The notes beneath the pieces are model-generated. The model made no database searches. It was not told where the DNA came from and worked only from the letters and a program-made list of their open reading frames with translations. The translations under genes and the position numbers were made by a program. A stretch of DNA of 64,000 bases from an uncultured Rhizobiaceae group bacterium (GTDB lineage Bacteria > Pseudomonadota > Alphaproteobacteria > Rhizobiales > Rhizobiaceae), in the NCBI GenBank assembly GCA_947501445.1, contig CANMVS010000016.1, positions 81,375 to 145,374 on the forward strand, read 5' to 3'. Below are positions 24,059-32,437 of this stretch, piece after piece. Position 1 is the stretch's first letter, and every line of letters starts with the position of its first letter.

Positions 24059-24820
24059 TTGCAAAATGGCTTAATTGATCTGCTTACAGGCCTTCGATCC
24101 GCCGATGGCATTGACTCATCATGGAGAGTTGCTGAACGATATTTTCGAGAACTTCAATTTGACGTTATTAATTGTGCAGTCATGGATAGCCAAAGTAACA
24201 CATTGATTGGTTTCCACTCCAATATGAGCGAAGATTGGATGCAGCATTATTATGATAGCGATTATGGCGCGTGCGACCCATTGGTTAAATACGCGAATGA
24301 AAATACCGCTGATGTCTTATTCCTTCAGGAAAACAGAGTTTGCTTTCCGAGCACTGATGTTGTGAAGTCAAATAAAATGCTTGATGAAGCCCTTGATCAG
24401 GGGATTCGTTCATCGTTGCTTTCGACCTTCCAATCCACCTCGTTTGATCACAAAGCCGCATTTAATTTGGGAAGCAATTTGGATAGTAAGCGTTTCACTG
24501 ATCATTTTAGACACAAGCGCGATGAGATACTCATAGCTGTGGCGCTGGTTCCGAATTATCTGTGTTTCGATGACATAAACACCAAATTGAACGGTCGTTG
24601 GTTTCCATCAGAAGGTGCCAATGTGAAATTGTCACCCAGGGAGTTAGAAACGCTGCATTGGCTCTCTTCAGGTTTGCGCAATGATCGCATCGCGGACAAA
24701 ATGAAGATTGCGGCAGTGACCGTAAATTTTCACATGCTTTCAATAAAAAAGAAGCTTAACGCAAAGACGAGAGAACACGCGGTTGCATTGGCGATAAAAC
24801 AAAACCTTATAGCTCCGTGA
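24059..24820 (+). CDS. LuxR-family quorum-sensing receptor
   Basis: 253 aa from TTG, chosen because GGGGAGGG lies 8 nt upstream and the length then fits the family; a longer frame opens at 23933. The autoinducer-binding domain has W, Y, D and P at exactly the TraR spacing (W-x3-Y ... DP in DWMQHYYDSDYGACDP); the TraR W85 position is Phe. The C-terminal GerE-type HTH (LSPRELETLHWLSSG, about residue 188 on) has the conserved E, L and G. No LuxI gene is in the window, so it would sense host or foreign acyl-homoserine lactone. Confidence 0.88.
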   Translation: MQNGLIDLLTGLRSADGIDSSWRVAERYFRELQFDVINCAVMDSQSNTLIGFHSNMSEDWMQHYYDSDYGACDPLVKYANENTADVLFLQENRVCFPSTDVVKSNKMLDEALDQGIRSSLLSTFQSTSFDHKAAFNLGSNLDSKRFTDHFRHKRDEILIAVALVPNYLCFDDINTKLNGRWFPSEGANVKLSPRELETLHWLSSGLRNDRIADKMKIAAVTVNFHMLSIKKKLNAKTREHAVALAIKQNLIAP

Positions 24821-25204
24821 TGCATATGTTCGACCAGTCCGTTTCACAAATGCAGGCTCTTTGTTGTCAATATTCTCGACTGCCATCGACACTGAGTAGC
24901 AGACGAGAGCCCCACCTAACGTCAAACGGCAAGACGCCGTTAAAACTCTTGCTCAACTCTCGTTGCGCTTTGTTGTCGTCCCAACTCCCGCCGTCATCAA
25001 CGCCAGCCATCCGCCATCCGCATCGCATCACCACAAAAAAATCTACACAATAATACAACCAGAATAATTCCGACTTGCAGCCTTGGATTGGTGCGGAAGT
25101 GAGCGCGAAAATTCCCGTCATTTCACTCCCCACTCTCGCACTCACACATTCTCTGAATCTTTGAAACGCAACCCGCAACCGGGTTGTGAAGAAATATGCG
25201 CATC
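24821..25204. other. intergenic, no gene seen
   Basis: No supported ORF on either strand. A short hairpin (CAACCCG/CGGGTTG near 25170-25187) is the only structure before the operator-bearing promoter. Confidence 0.5.
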
Positions 25205-25233
25205 TTGACATTTTATGCGAAATCGCATACATG
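25205..25233 (+). promoter_or_regulatory. repressor-controlled promoter
   Basis: TTGACA (25205-25210), a 17-bp spacer holding GCGAAATCGC (25217-25226), then TACATG (25228-25233). Same layout as PR. Drives 25284-26915. Confidence 0.75.
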
Positions 25234-25240
25234 TATCCAA

Positions 25241-25268
25241 CCACACCACCACATATCACCACCACCAC
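25241..25268 (+). repeat. CACCAC leader
   Basis: CCACACCACCACATATCACC then ACCACCAC, between the promoter and the GCGAGGA ribosome site. Confidence 0.7.
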
Positions 25269-25283
25269 TAGCGAGGATGCAGC

Positions 25284-25955
25284 ATGAATCAACTTGCTTC
25301 CACCAATCCGGCGAACGCGTCGTTACCTGAAAAGTATGAACACGCCAAAAGAGCATTGGCGGATTGCGCCAGCATCGACGAGTGTCTGACATGGGCAGAT
25401 AAATCGGCAGCTCTGGCGTCCTATGCACGGCAGGCCAAAGACGACCAACTTGAGAAACATGCACTGCGAATTCGGGCGCGAGCCATACGGCGCGCCGGGG
25501 AACTGCTCAAACAGATTGAATCGGCCAAGGGTGGCGACAGGAAATCCAATGAATATCAAAGGGAGGGCAACCAACCATTGATCACCAGACACACCGCGTC
25601 AAAAGACGCTGGCATGTCCATCCATCAGGCAAAACAGGCCATCCGCGTCGCCAACATTCCAGAAGAAAAATTTACAGAACAAGTGGAAAGCGCGAAGCCA
25701 CCCACCATCACCAAGCTTGCCGAACAAGGGAAACGGGAAGCACCAAAGCCCATCGTTGATCTGAAGGGACGCGACCCGTCCGAATTCAACAGGTCACTGC
25801 ATTTCGTTGCGATGATCAGTGAATACGAAAAAGAGATACGGCAAGTTGACCTTGGCACAATCCTGCCCGGTCTGATCGAAAGCGAGGCCAAAAAAGTACG
25901 CGAGTTGGTAACGCGGATTGATGTTACCCATGATCAAATTGCCACAAGGATCTAA
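25284..25955 (+). CDS. hypothetical ParB/KorB-like phage protein
   Basis: 223 aa. Helical N-terminal part (SAALASYARQAKDDQLEKHA; RIRARAIRRAGELLKQIE), then a middle section with a possible HTH (TASKDAGMSIHQAKQAIRVA) and a C-terminal helical part. Proteins of this pattern are common in rhizobial phages and plasmids and are sometimes labelled ParB-like. DNA binding is inferred. Confidence 0.6.
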   Translation: MNQLASTNPANASLPEKYEHAKRALADCASIDECLTWADKSAALASYARQAKDDQLEKHALRIRARAIRRAGELLKQIESAKGGDRKSNEYQREGNQPLITRHTASKDAGMSIHQAKQAIRVANIPEEKFTEQVESAKPPTITKLAEQGKREAPKPIVDLKGRDPSEFNRSLHFVAMISEYEKEIRQVDLGTILPGLIESEAKKVRELVTRIDVTHDQIATRI

Positions 25956-25959
25956 CGCC

Positions 25960-26415
25960 ATGTTCAAAAAGATACAGATCGAAATTGCATCATTCATCGC
26001 ACGCAAACTGAACCGCGGTAAAATCGTTCCGTTCGAGTTGGTGGTCAGTGAGATTGTCGCGGCACGCTCAGGCATCACCGGACCCGATGCCGATTTTTAC
26101 CGGGTGTGCACCTACAAGGTTGTGAAGGAAACCGTCAAAACCTGCATCGGGAAATACAAGGCCAACAAGAAAAATCAGGACCAGTTGTCTTTACCCGGCT
26201 TCCAGCATCTACAAATTGCATATCCCGTTACGCGAAACGATGTTCACATGTTGGTGCCCATCGACCAATTGACCGACGGCGAGTTAGCCGCAAGGGCTGA
26301 TGAATACGAATCTATGGCACGCGGTTGCCGTGATCATGCGCGCGAAATACGTGGATACATACAGGCCCGCACAGCCGCCAACGACAACGCGCCAGCCAAA
26401 CGGGAAGCAGCATGA
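25960..26415 (+). CDS. hypothetical protein with clamp-motif-like segment
   Basis: 151 aa from MFKKIQIE. Mixed helical fold; QLSLPGF in the middle resembles a sliding-clamp-binding motif; the tail has TAANDNAPAKREAA. ATGA overlap with the VRR-NUC gene. Not recognised. Confidence 0.6.
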   Translation: MFKKIQIEIASFIARKLNRGKIVPFELVVSEIVAARSGITGPDADFYRVCTYKVVKETVKTCIGKYKANKKNQDQLSLPGFQHLQIAYPVTRNDVHMLVPIDQLTDGELAARADEYESMARGCRDHAREIRGYIQARTAANDNAPAKREAA

Positions 26416-26915
26416 CCGGCAACAGCAAGGTGCGGGCTTCGGCTCGCACCACCACACAAACAACCAGGATGGACGGTAAGCGGGTAAAGATCACCACGCG
26501 CAACGGCAAGGTGACCATCAAACCCGCCCTGCCCCAAGAATGGGAACTGCAGGCGGCACAATGTCGCCGTCTGCGCAACATGCCTGAATATGGCGGGCAG
26601 TTTCTATTCGCAGGCGACCAGAACGCGGCCAAGAGAGGCGGCAAGGCGCGCGTTCAGGCGCAGGCCTCTGGAATGATACCCGGCGAGCCGGATATGCGCG
26701 TGTACGGCGCTGGCTGTCGCCTGTTGCTATGGGAAAACAAAGTTGGGCGCGGTCCCGTCAGCGCCAGCCAGAAGGAACGGCACGCTGCGCTGGCTGCATT
26801 GGGGCACAAGGTTCATGTGCTGCGCGCAGTCAGTGAAAAGGAAGCAGCAGACCAAGCTGAGTCCCTTGTGCGCGATTGGTTGTTGCAGCCAGCTAATGAT
26901 AATAAAATAGGCTAA
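26412..26915 (+). CDS. VRR-NUC domain nuclease
   Basis: 167 aa. GEPDMRVYGAGCRLLLWENK with VGRGPVSASQKERHAALAAL and GHKVHVLRA is the VRR-NUC pattern (PD-(D/E)XK: E-PD...E-x-K...SxxQ). Such phage proteins act as structure-specific nucleases. N-terminus is basic; the tail ends QPANDNKIG. Confidence 0.82.
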   Translation: MTGNSKVRASARTTTQTTRMDGKRVKITTRNGKVTIKPALPQEWELQAAQCRRLRNMPEYGGQFLFAGDQNAAKRGGKARVQAQASGMIPGEPDMRVYGAGCRLLLWENKVGRGPVSASQKERHAALAALGHKVHVLRAVSEKEAADQAESLVRDWLLQPANDNKIG

Positions 26916-26920
26916 TTCGC
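26911..26920. promoter_or_regulatory. operator variant
   Basis: AGGCTAATTCGCAT context; one mismatch to AGGCGAATTCGCAT of the PR and 55789 operators. Overlaps the stop of the VRR-NUC gene, 90 bp before the lipoprotein gene. No good promoter is seen around it. Confidence 0.5.
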
Positions 26921-27010
26921 ATTTACGTGTTGACTCGGCGCTAAGTTGCAAAGGAAATCAATATCAAGTTATAGTATATTAGATTGAAAACCTTTTGGGG
27001 GATTGGGGAC

Positions 27011-28237
27011 ATGAAAATAACTAACGCAAATTCGTTGTGGGCACTTGCACTATTACCCACTTTATTAGGCGGATGCACATCAACACTTGATGTTTATGAG
27101 TTCTATGGTGATCCGGGAATTGAGAACGTTGAATTTTCAGGACTTAACGCATACTTCCAACACACAAATCCAAAAATTTCAGGCGTAAATGTTTTAATGA
27201 TCCACGGAATGGGAGGTTATGCTAATTCCGATCATAGTACCGTACCCGTTGATCTTGTTGAGGATAGATTGGGCTTAAGACGTAAGTCGGATCCATACTT
27301 CAAACGCATAAGAGACAGCAATGGAAGCATCATAGGATCTCTTGAAACAACACTTTACAACTCATCTTCTACAGATCGAAAAATTGCGTTCAATGTAATG
27401 TATTGGAGCCAATCAACATGGAACCTCAAATGGCAGCTTGCTTTACGAGATAACTCTGATGAATGGATGACAAGAAATCGTCTCAAAAACATGAACCGAG
27501 TAAAGCAGGACTTATTGAACTGGAATGTATCTGACGTTCTACTCTATCTAGGGCAGAAAAATCAGAGTATCGACGCTGCAGTAAGCGGTGCTTTACAACA
27601 AATGGTTGATGATCCGAAACAAGATTTTTCTAATCGACCGCTATTAATAATTAGCTTTAGCCAAGGCAGTTTTATAGTTGCTCATGTTCTGGAGAAGATG
27701 CGGCGCTACGGACCCACAAAACAGAGATCGACCGCGCGGACAGTGCAGTCACAGGTTTGCAAAATTTTTATGCTGTCTAATCAGATTCCTCTTCTTGACC
27801 TAGCCTTACCAATTAAGCCATCGAAATCGCAGGGTTCAGATTTGGAGAGTTTAACTGTAAACGCTAGGCCTGACTTTGGGGCAACCGCATCTGAACAGGT
27901 AAGCGTGCCACTCACAGCCATGTCAGACACGCCTTTGTTCAACACTAAAAATAACAATCTTTGCTTTGATGAACCAAAGATTGTTGCAATATCAGATCCG
28001 AATGATGTGTTGAGTTATTCATTCTCCGATTATTTTAAAGAGGAAGACCCGAAAACATATATTGATGTCCTAATAAGTATTGCGAAAACTGAGTATCGGA
28101 TTCCTCTAACGACACCGGGAAATGGGATTGTAAATCCCATTGACGCTCACACCGGGTATGGTACGAACTCAAAAGTGCTTGACTTAATCGTTGATGGTGC
28201 CTCCGTTAAGAGAGGTGCGCAGCCTAAATCGCGCTAA
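27011..28237 (+). CDS. lipoprotein with alpha/beta-hydrolase fold
   Basis: 408 aa, ATG after GGGGAC. The signal peptide ends in a lipobox (LLGGC, Cys about 21), so it is a lipid-anchored envelope protein. Hydrolase features are LMIHGMGGY (oxyanion loop) and LIISFSQGSFIVAH, in which S-F-S-Q-G replaces the G-x-S-x-G nucleophile elbow. The substrate is unknown. The gene is clearly more AT-rich than its neighbours, which marks it as a transferred cargo gene. Possible envelope modifier or superinfection-exclusion factor. Confidence 0.78.
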   Translation: MKITNANSLWALALLPTLLGGCTSTLDVYEFYGDPGIENVEFSGLNAYFQHTNPKISGVNVLMIHGMGGYANSDHSTVPVDLVEDRLGLRRKSDPYFKRIRDSNGSIIGSLETTLYNSSSTDRKIAFNVMYWSQSTWNLKWQLALRDNSDEWMTRNRLKNMNRVKQDLLNWNVSDVLLYLGQKNQSIDAAVSGALQQMVDDPKQDFSNRPLLIISFSQGSFIVAHVLEKMRRYGPTKQRSTARTVQSQVCKIFMLSNQIPLLDLALPIKPSKSQGSDLESLTVNARPDFGATASEQVSVPLTAMSDTPLFNTKNNNLCFDEPKIVAISDPNDVLSYSFSDYFKEEDPKTYIDVLISIAKTEYRIPLTTPGNGIVNPIDAHTGYGTNSKVLDLIVDGASVKRGAQPKSR

Positions 28238-28282
28238 AGCGAAAATCTGAAGTTCTAATTTCTTACCGATTAGCTGAGTCGT

Positions 28283-28585
28283 ATGTGTCGACCATCAGCT
28301 TGCGATACAAAGCCGTTTATCAGGCGCATAGCGGAAATCAATGCCCGACTTGACGCGCAAGACACGCCCGGAAGTTTGCGCAACCTCACTATGTTGGCAC
28401 GGCAGGTAAATCCAGCCATTGGAGTCTCTGTCGAGGCTGGAAATCTCTTCATTGAGGAAGTCACCATCAAGGCAAACGGTCGCTCTGGTATCAAGACGCT
28501 ATTTGGTCCCGCAACGGTCGAAGCGGTTAAGGGTGAATTGCGGCGTATGGCGGGTTCAAAAAAGCCCACGCGGCTTGATAGGTAA
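28283..28585 (+). CDS. hypothetical protein, possibly truncated
   Basis: 100 aa. FIRRIAEINARLDAQDTPGS...LTMLARQVNPAIGVSV...KTLFGPATVEAVKGELRRM is a normal protein composition, but there is no good ribosome site and an opposite frame of similar length exists. Could be the end of a longer decayed gene. Confidence 0.45.
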   Translation: MCRPSACDTKPFIRRIAEINARLDAQDTPGSLRNLTMLARQVNPAIGVSVEAGNLFIEEVTIKANGRSGIKTLFGPATVEAVKGELRRMAGSKKPTRLDR

Positions 28586-28656
28586 GAATGTCGCTGCTGT
28601 ACAAATTAAACACTGCTCGCCATCACCTATTACATCTGACTTAGAATAGTCACTGT

Positions 28657-29178
28657 TTATTCGTCAGCAAAAATATCAACAGGTACAAATACAAGATCGC
28701 CCGGAATGCCTTCATCCTGCTCCCCAATTGTGCATTCCTCGAAATAGGCACACAAAGCCACTGCACCAGATGCTGCAGCAACAACAAAACCGACTGCGCC
28801 ACCTCGAATCTTGATGCTTTTGACGTTGAAACTAGTTCGCCCTAAACGCATCTTGCGGTCTAATGTCAGCTTAACACCCTCATCAACCTCAATGTTGTAT
28901 ATACGCTGATTCAGAGAATTGGGCTTTTTGGGAGGCTCTATGACTTTCGCCCAAAGAGTGTTGTTTTGGAATACAAACAGCCTTTTCGGGGTACCAACAG
29001 TTCCGTTATCGATTCCTCTCAATGCACGCCGCACCATCTCTGTTTGGTTTTCATTAAGTCCGCTGCGTACTTTTTTCTCGTTAAAGAATGCCTTAACACT
29101 TAGTATTTTCTGGCTATCTTGCCCTAATCCTGCGCAACTCAGAGAGAACAGTATTGCCGCACAAATAATCCATTTCAT
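28657..29178 (-). CDS. exported protein of unknown function
   Basis: 173 aa, GGAGG upstream. Signal peptide (MKWIICAAILFSLSCAGLGQ), possibly with a lipid-modified Cys15. Late in the protein there is a hydrophobic segment (GGAVGFVVAAASGAVALCAY). Opposite strand to its neighbours and AT-rich; accessory gene. Confidence 0.68.
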   Translation of the reverse strand: MKWIICAAILFSLSCAGLGQDSQKILSVKAFFNEKKVRSGLNENQTEMVRRALRGIDNGTVGTPKRLFVFQNNTLWAKVIEPPKKPNSLNQRIYNIEVDEGVKLTLDRKMRLGRTSFNVKSIKIRGGAVGFVVAAASGAVALCAYFEECTIGEQDEGIPGDLVFVPVDIFADE

Positions 29179-29337
29179 ATTGCACCTCCAATTGTCGGGA
29201 GTTTTGTGATTTTAAATACGATAGATTGTTCGCTCAAACAGGTGCGGTGGAAACATGGCATTATCACCGGTAGCAATGCAGGTGATACACAACCACTTTA
29301 TGCCAATTCTGTTTTTTCGTCAAAGTTCACGTTTCCC

Positions 29338-29366
29338 TTGACAAAATAGGCGATATCGCCTATTAG
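29338..29366 (+). promoter_or_regulatory. repressor-controlled promoter
   Basis: TTGACA (29338-29343), 17-bp spacer, TATTAG (29361-29366). The spacer holds the perfect 14-bp palindrome AGGCGATATCGCCT, the best operator in the window. Drives 29406 and 29819. Confidence 0.82.
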
Positions 29367-29372
29367 TCTATT

Positions 29373-29394
29373 ACACCACCACACTTCACCACAT
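29373..29394 (+). repeat. CACCAC leader
   Basis: ACACCACCACACTTCACCAC followed by ATTAGGGG, the ribosome site. Confidence 0.65.
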
Positions 29395-29405
29395 TAGGGG
29401 CACCC

Positions 29406-29819
29406 ATGTCATCACAGACGCGGCACGCATCGCCGATTCCGAAGGCTGCAAACGACAATACACCACAGCAACACACGCCAACAAAAACCGTATGTCACGA
29501 TGGCGTATGGATCGGCTCCCATGAAATCGAGCTTTTTATCGAATATGATTTGAAGTTTGGTAGACCACAACCTGAATACCCAACATGCGAAGATACCCTG
29601 CTGCCTGAAGGTGGTGTGCTGATACCATTTTTGGATGCGAACAGGCACCGTTTTTGGGTTGCAGCGATACCTGAGGTTATAGGCAGTGGGTTTGCCTATG
29701 AATGGCGCATTGAAATTTACAAGAAGAAAATAGAAGCAGCCACAGCGCTGCGCAGATCAATTGAACAGGCGATAACTGACGACGACTATTGGGCGGATGC
29801 GGACGAGGATGCCGCCTAA
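29406..29819 (+). CDS. hypothetical protein
   Basis: 137 aa. The disordered N-terminus carries KAANDNTPQQ; the rest is beta-rich with many aromatics (DGVWIGSHEIELFIEYDL; HRFWVAAIPEVIGSGFAYEW) and an acidic end. Not recognised. TAATG overlap with the next gene. Confidence 0.65.
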   Translation: MSSQTRHASPIPKAANDNTPQQHTPTKTVCHDGVWIGSHEIELFIEYDLKFGRPQPEYPTCEDTLLPEGGVLIPFLDANRHRFWVAAIPEVIGSGFAYEWRIEIYKKKIEAATALRRSIEQAITDDDYWADADEDAA

Positions 29820-30907
29820 TGCGGACACCATCACAGCACCGGGCAGAGGTCGATACGTGGCGCGCCGACGCACCCAAGGACGACAGCGATATTTTTCATG
29901 ATCAATGGGAGCCACATTGGGGCGGCGGCAAGCCACGGCACGCGTCATTGGCTGTACAACTGGCCGCGTTAATCGAATTGCGAAATAGGCCGGAAAAAGA
30001 ACAGAGCATAGGGCAGATGGAAACGAATTGGAGCGTTGTACCAGACGGGCGCAAAACCGACGCGGCAGGTCTTTTTACTGAACGCGGCAGAGATATTTCA
30101 CCATCTGTAGACGAAATCACAGCCTCATTGAGTGATGTTGTCGTGACTTATCATACGGGACCAAAGTCGACCTGCAATGGAGGCAAGGGGGAAATTCACG
30201 CGCTGCCGGTTGATGGTGACATAGAGCGCAACGACGCGGGACAGGTTACGCGCATTGGAAAACTACGGTTCAGCGACGGACTGCAAACCGAAAAGGCATA
30301 CAAAACGTCACCAGATGGCAGCGTAATCCAGTACGATGCGCGACTGCCAACCGGCGCGATGCTTCACACAAAGGACGAAACGAAGGGACAGTTGGGCGGT
30401 CAGAGCACAAAAGGCTTGGCAGCAAGTAACAAATATTTCGCTGATATGCTTTGCACCACAGATCACCGATACATCACTGGCAACCGCAAAACTAGGCGCG
30501 GCAAATCATACACAGCAAGCGAATCCAAGGCCATGCTTGCCAACGCCTGGAGCAACACCAAATGCCCGCCAACTGTCACGAAATGCCCGGACGGATTGCC
30601 GTGCGGATCCGCCAGGGTTGCAGATAGCTTCGTGGGATTGAAAAAGGGGCGTTGTGGAGATTCCGGTGCGCAGGCGTGGGAAGACATCGCCACATCGATC
30701 GTCAATCGGGAAATATGGGATCAAACACTAGCCGCACTGTCCGAGCGGGATACGCGTACATTGGAAGCAGCATTGAAGGCGCCAAACATGCAAGCGGTCG
30801 GGAGCGCCATGGGCTTCTCTGGAAAACAGGCCGAACGGCGCGGGAGGCAGGCATTATTGGCTGCAAATGACAATTTTTCATCTATTTTGAAAAAAAAAGC
30901 GGCCTAA
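29819..30907 (+). CDS. hypothetical protein with C-terminal HTH
   Basis: 362 aa from MRTPSQHRAE. No family recognised. Residues about 315-350 (ALKAPNMQAVGSAMGFSGKQ) look like a sigma/HTH-type DNA-binding segment, followed by LLAANDN. As the last gene before the structured region and the late genes, it could be a late-gene regulator (inference). Confidence 0.62.
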   Translation: MRTPSQHRAEVDTWRADAPKDDSDIFHDQWEPHWGGGKPRHASLAVQLAALIELRNRPEKEQSIGQMETNWSVVPDGRKTDAAGLFTERGRDISPSVDEITASLSDVVVTYHTGPKSTCNGGKGEIHALPVDGDIERNDAGQVTRIGKLRFSDGLQTEKAYKTSPDGSVIQYDARLPTGAMLHTKDETKGQLGGQSTKGLAASNKYFADMLCTTDHRYITGNRKTRRGKSYTASESKAMLANAWSNTKCPPTVTKCPDGLPCGSARVADSFVGLKKGRCGDSGAQAWEDIATSIVNREIWDQTLAALSERDTRTLEAALKAPNMQAVGSAMGFSGKQAERRGRQALLAANDNFSSILKKKAA

Positions 30908-30939
30908 GCGTCCCTTTCCTAGTATTCGCAACCGTTATT

Positions 30940-31400
30940 AGTGAGGGGGTACAAAAATTCCCCCGCCACTTCCGTTTGAACCACAACGGACGCCCGGACA
31001 TGCGGCAGACTTTGGTGCCGTCTCTGAGTCGGGCGTAACTACACGGCGGCTTTTATACCGCTGTACGGCAGTTCTAGGGTTTAACCCGCGACATCGCCTT
31101 TGTGGTGGCTGCCGTAACTCACCACGTTTGGCGCAGTTCTCCTCCTGCAGCCTTACGCGTGCCGTTCCCCTTATGGGTTGAGCGGAGGACATGCCCGAAT
31201 GGGCAAAGCAGGTGCCGGTCTGACTTGGTCTGCTAAGGCCATCAGCACCCGAAAGGGTGAGGTGTAGCAAGCCGCTGGCAAACATATTCGTTGCGAAAGA
31301 CGGTCTGGTCTGGCTTGCGAGGCCATCAGCACCCAATGGGAACCTTAGAAGGTAGGGGCAAAGCCCGCCGTCAAAACCTGTTCGCCCCAATCGGGCAAAC
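30940..31400. ncRNA. candidate structured non-coding RNA region
   Basis: No convincing ORF; a 150-codon frame on the minus strand has non-protein-like composition. At least seven helices are visible: 30945-30949/30960-30964, 30972-30976/30985-30989, 30991-30996/31030-31035 enclosing 31003-31007/31016-31020, 31065-31071/31109-31115 enclosing GGGTTTAACCC, 31193-31204 and 31246-31259 with a GAAA tetraloop. GGCCATCAGCACCC occurs at 31237 and 31321. The strand is not certain. It sits between early and late genes. Confidence 0.5.
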
Positions 31401-31414
31401 GAGTTGAGGGGGCG

Positions 31415-31825
31415 TCACGTTCCACTAGTAAGTTCATTTTTAAACAATCGAGCCTTTTTGATTTTTTCAATCATATCATTCGGCACTTGATTGCTCGGAC
31501 CGTGACATTCCAGTAGCAGATTTTGAAAAGCTACTTTTGCATTGCGAAATCCCGCTTTCTTTTTCCCAAGACCAAACATTTTTTCAAATGTGCCTGCAAT
31601 CGTCGTAAAAATCGCGAGCATCGCTATCGTTTCTTTCTGTCCTTCTACAGTCGCATAATACGTGGTCATTGCACCGGCCACCACCACGATACAAATGGAG
31701 ATCAAATGGGCAACCCAATAACCAAAATATTGCCTAGAGGCGGTTCTTACCTCACCTTTTAGTAACTTCACTATTTCATGGTGAGAGTGCAGTTGTTTGT
31801 CAACGATCTCAGTGTCATTCTCCAT
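31415..31825 (-). CDS. two-helix membrane protein, SLATT-like
   Basis: 136 aa. Cytosolic N-terminus (about 1-35), two membrane helices (YWVAHLISICIVVVAGAMTT and TIAMLAIFTTIAGTFEKMFG region), then a helical C-terminus (KKAGFRNAKVAFQNLLLE). The layout resembles SLATT proteins, 2-TM pore-forming effectors linked to defence and nucleotide signalling, but the match is by eye only. It could act in superinfection exclusion. Confidence 0.6.
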   Translation of the reverse strand: MENDTEIVDKQLHSHHEIVKLLKGEVRTASRQYFGYWVAHLISICIVVVAGAMTTYYATVEGQKETIAMLAIFTTIAGTFEKMFGLGKKKAGFRNAKVAFQNLLLECHGPSNQVPNDMIEKIKKARLFKNELTSGT

Positions 31826-31983
31826 TCCAATTTCTCCCTCATAGAAACTCCATTCCAGAAAGAGAATGATAACTCAGATAAATCATCGCCGTCAGTGAGA
31901 TGGTTCACAGAGAGATTCGTCGCTCAATTTTTCACCTACATAGGGCTATTTCCAAGTGTAAATTTCCATCTCCTTTCTATTCC

Positions 31984-32169
31984 TCACTCAACAGCCCGCC
32001 ACGGCGGCAAGCCAAACGAGATGGCAGCGCATGCATAGGCTATGTGAGCCGGTGCACCCTCCTCTTTGTACTTGTCTATGGTGTTACGAGCCAAGCCAAG
32101 CAGGCGGGACGCCTTTGACGTATTCAGGCCTTCCTTTTCAAGCCACGCAACGAAGTCTTTCGCTTCCAT
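31984..32169 (-). CDS. small HTH protein
   Basis: 61 aa from MEAKDFVAWLEKEG. LNTSKASRLLGLARNTIDKY is a classic helix-turn-helix. Upstream of and in the same direction as the 2-TM gene, 158 bp apart. May regulate it. Confidence 0.72.
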   Translation of the reverse strand: MEAKDFVAWLEKEGLNTSKASRLLGLARNTIDKYKEEGAPAHIAYACAAISFGLPPWRAVE

Positions 32170-32332
32170 GGTTTTTGTCCTATATTGGTTAAGGAACCGG
32201 ATCACCAACTTGGCAACCCGGCCCCTTGCTACCTTACTAAGTGGATCAGAGTGGCTAAACTAATCACCACCTGTAAGGCTTGAAGGGTAAGGCTTAAGGT
32301 CTCGTAAGACATTGGCCTTTCCTCCGGTGCGC

Positions 32333-32354
32333 GGGGAAGATTTATTTCTTCCCC
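32333..32354. terminator. hairpin GGGGAAGA/TCTTCCCC
   Basis: Perfect 8-bp stem (32333-32340 with 32347-32354) and a 6-nt AT loop. No T-run on either side; may still separate opposing transcripts. Confidence 0.45.
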
Positions 32355-32371
32355 CTCACGCACAAACAATA

Positions 32372-32418
32372 TGCAACATTTTGAGCAAAGAGTCGAGTCT
32401 TTTGCTCAAAATATTGCA
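32372..32418 (+). terminator. long hairpin before the late genes
   Basis: 18-bp stem (32372-32389 with 32401-32418, one mismatch) with an 11-nt loop, followed by TTTTCTTGATTTATTTTC. It can act as a rightward terminator 20 bp before the HNH gene, so late transcription would need antitermination or its own promoter. Confidence 0.6.
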
Positions 32419-32437
32419 ATTTTCTTGATTTATTTTC

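Noticed and set aside
28270..28569. ORF on the minus strand opposite 28283-28585
   Set aside because: Composition resembles a shadow frame (rich in Ser/Arg/Pro); the plus-strand frame is more protein-like.
30938..31390. 150-codon ORF on the minus strand
   Set aside because: Composition is not protein-like, no ribosome site, and the region is full of perfect RNA-like helices; treated as a structured region.
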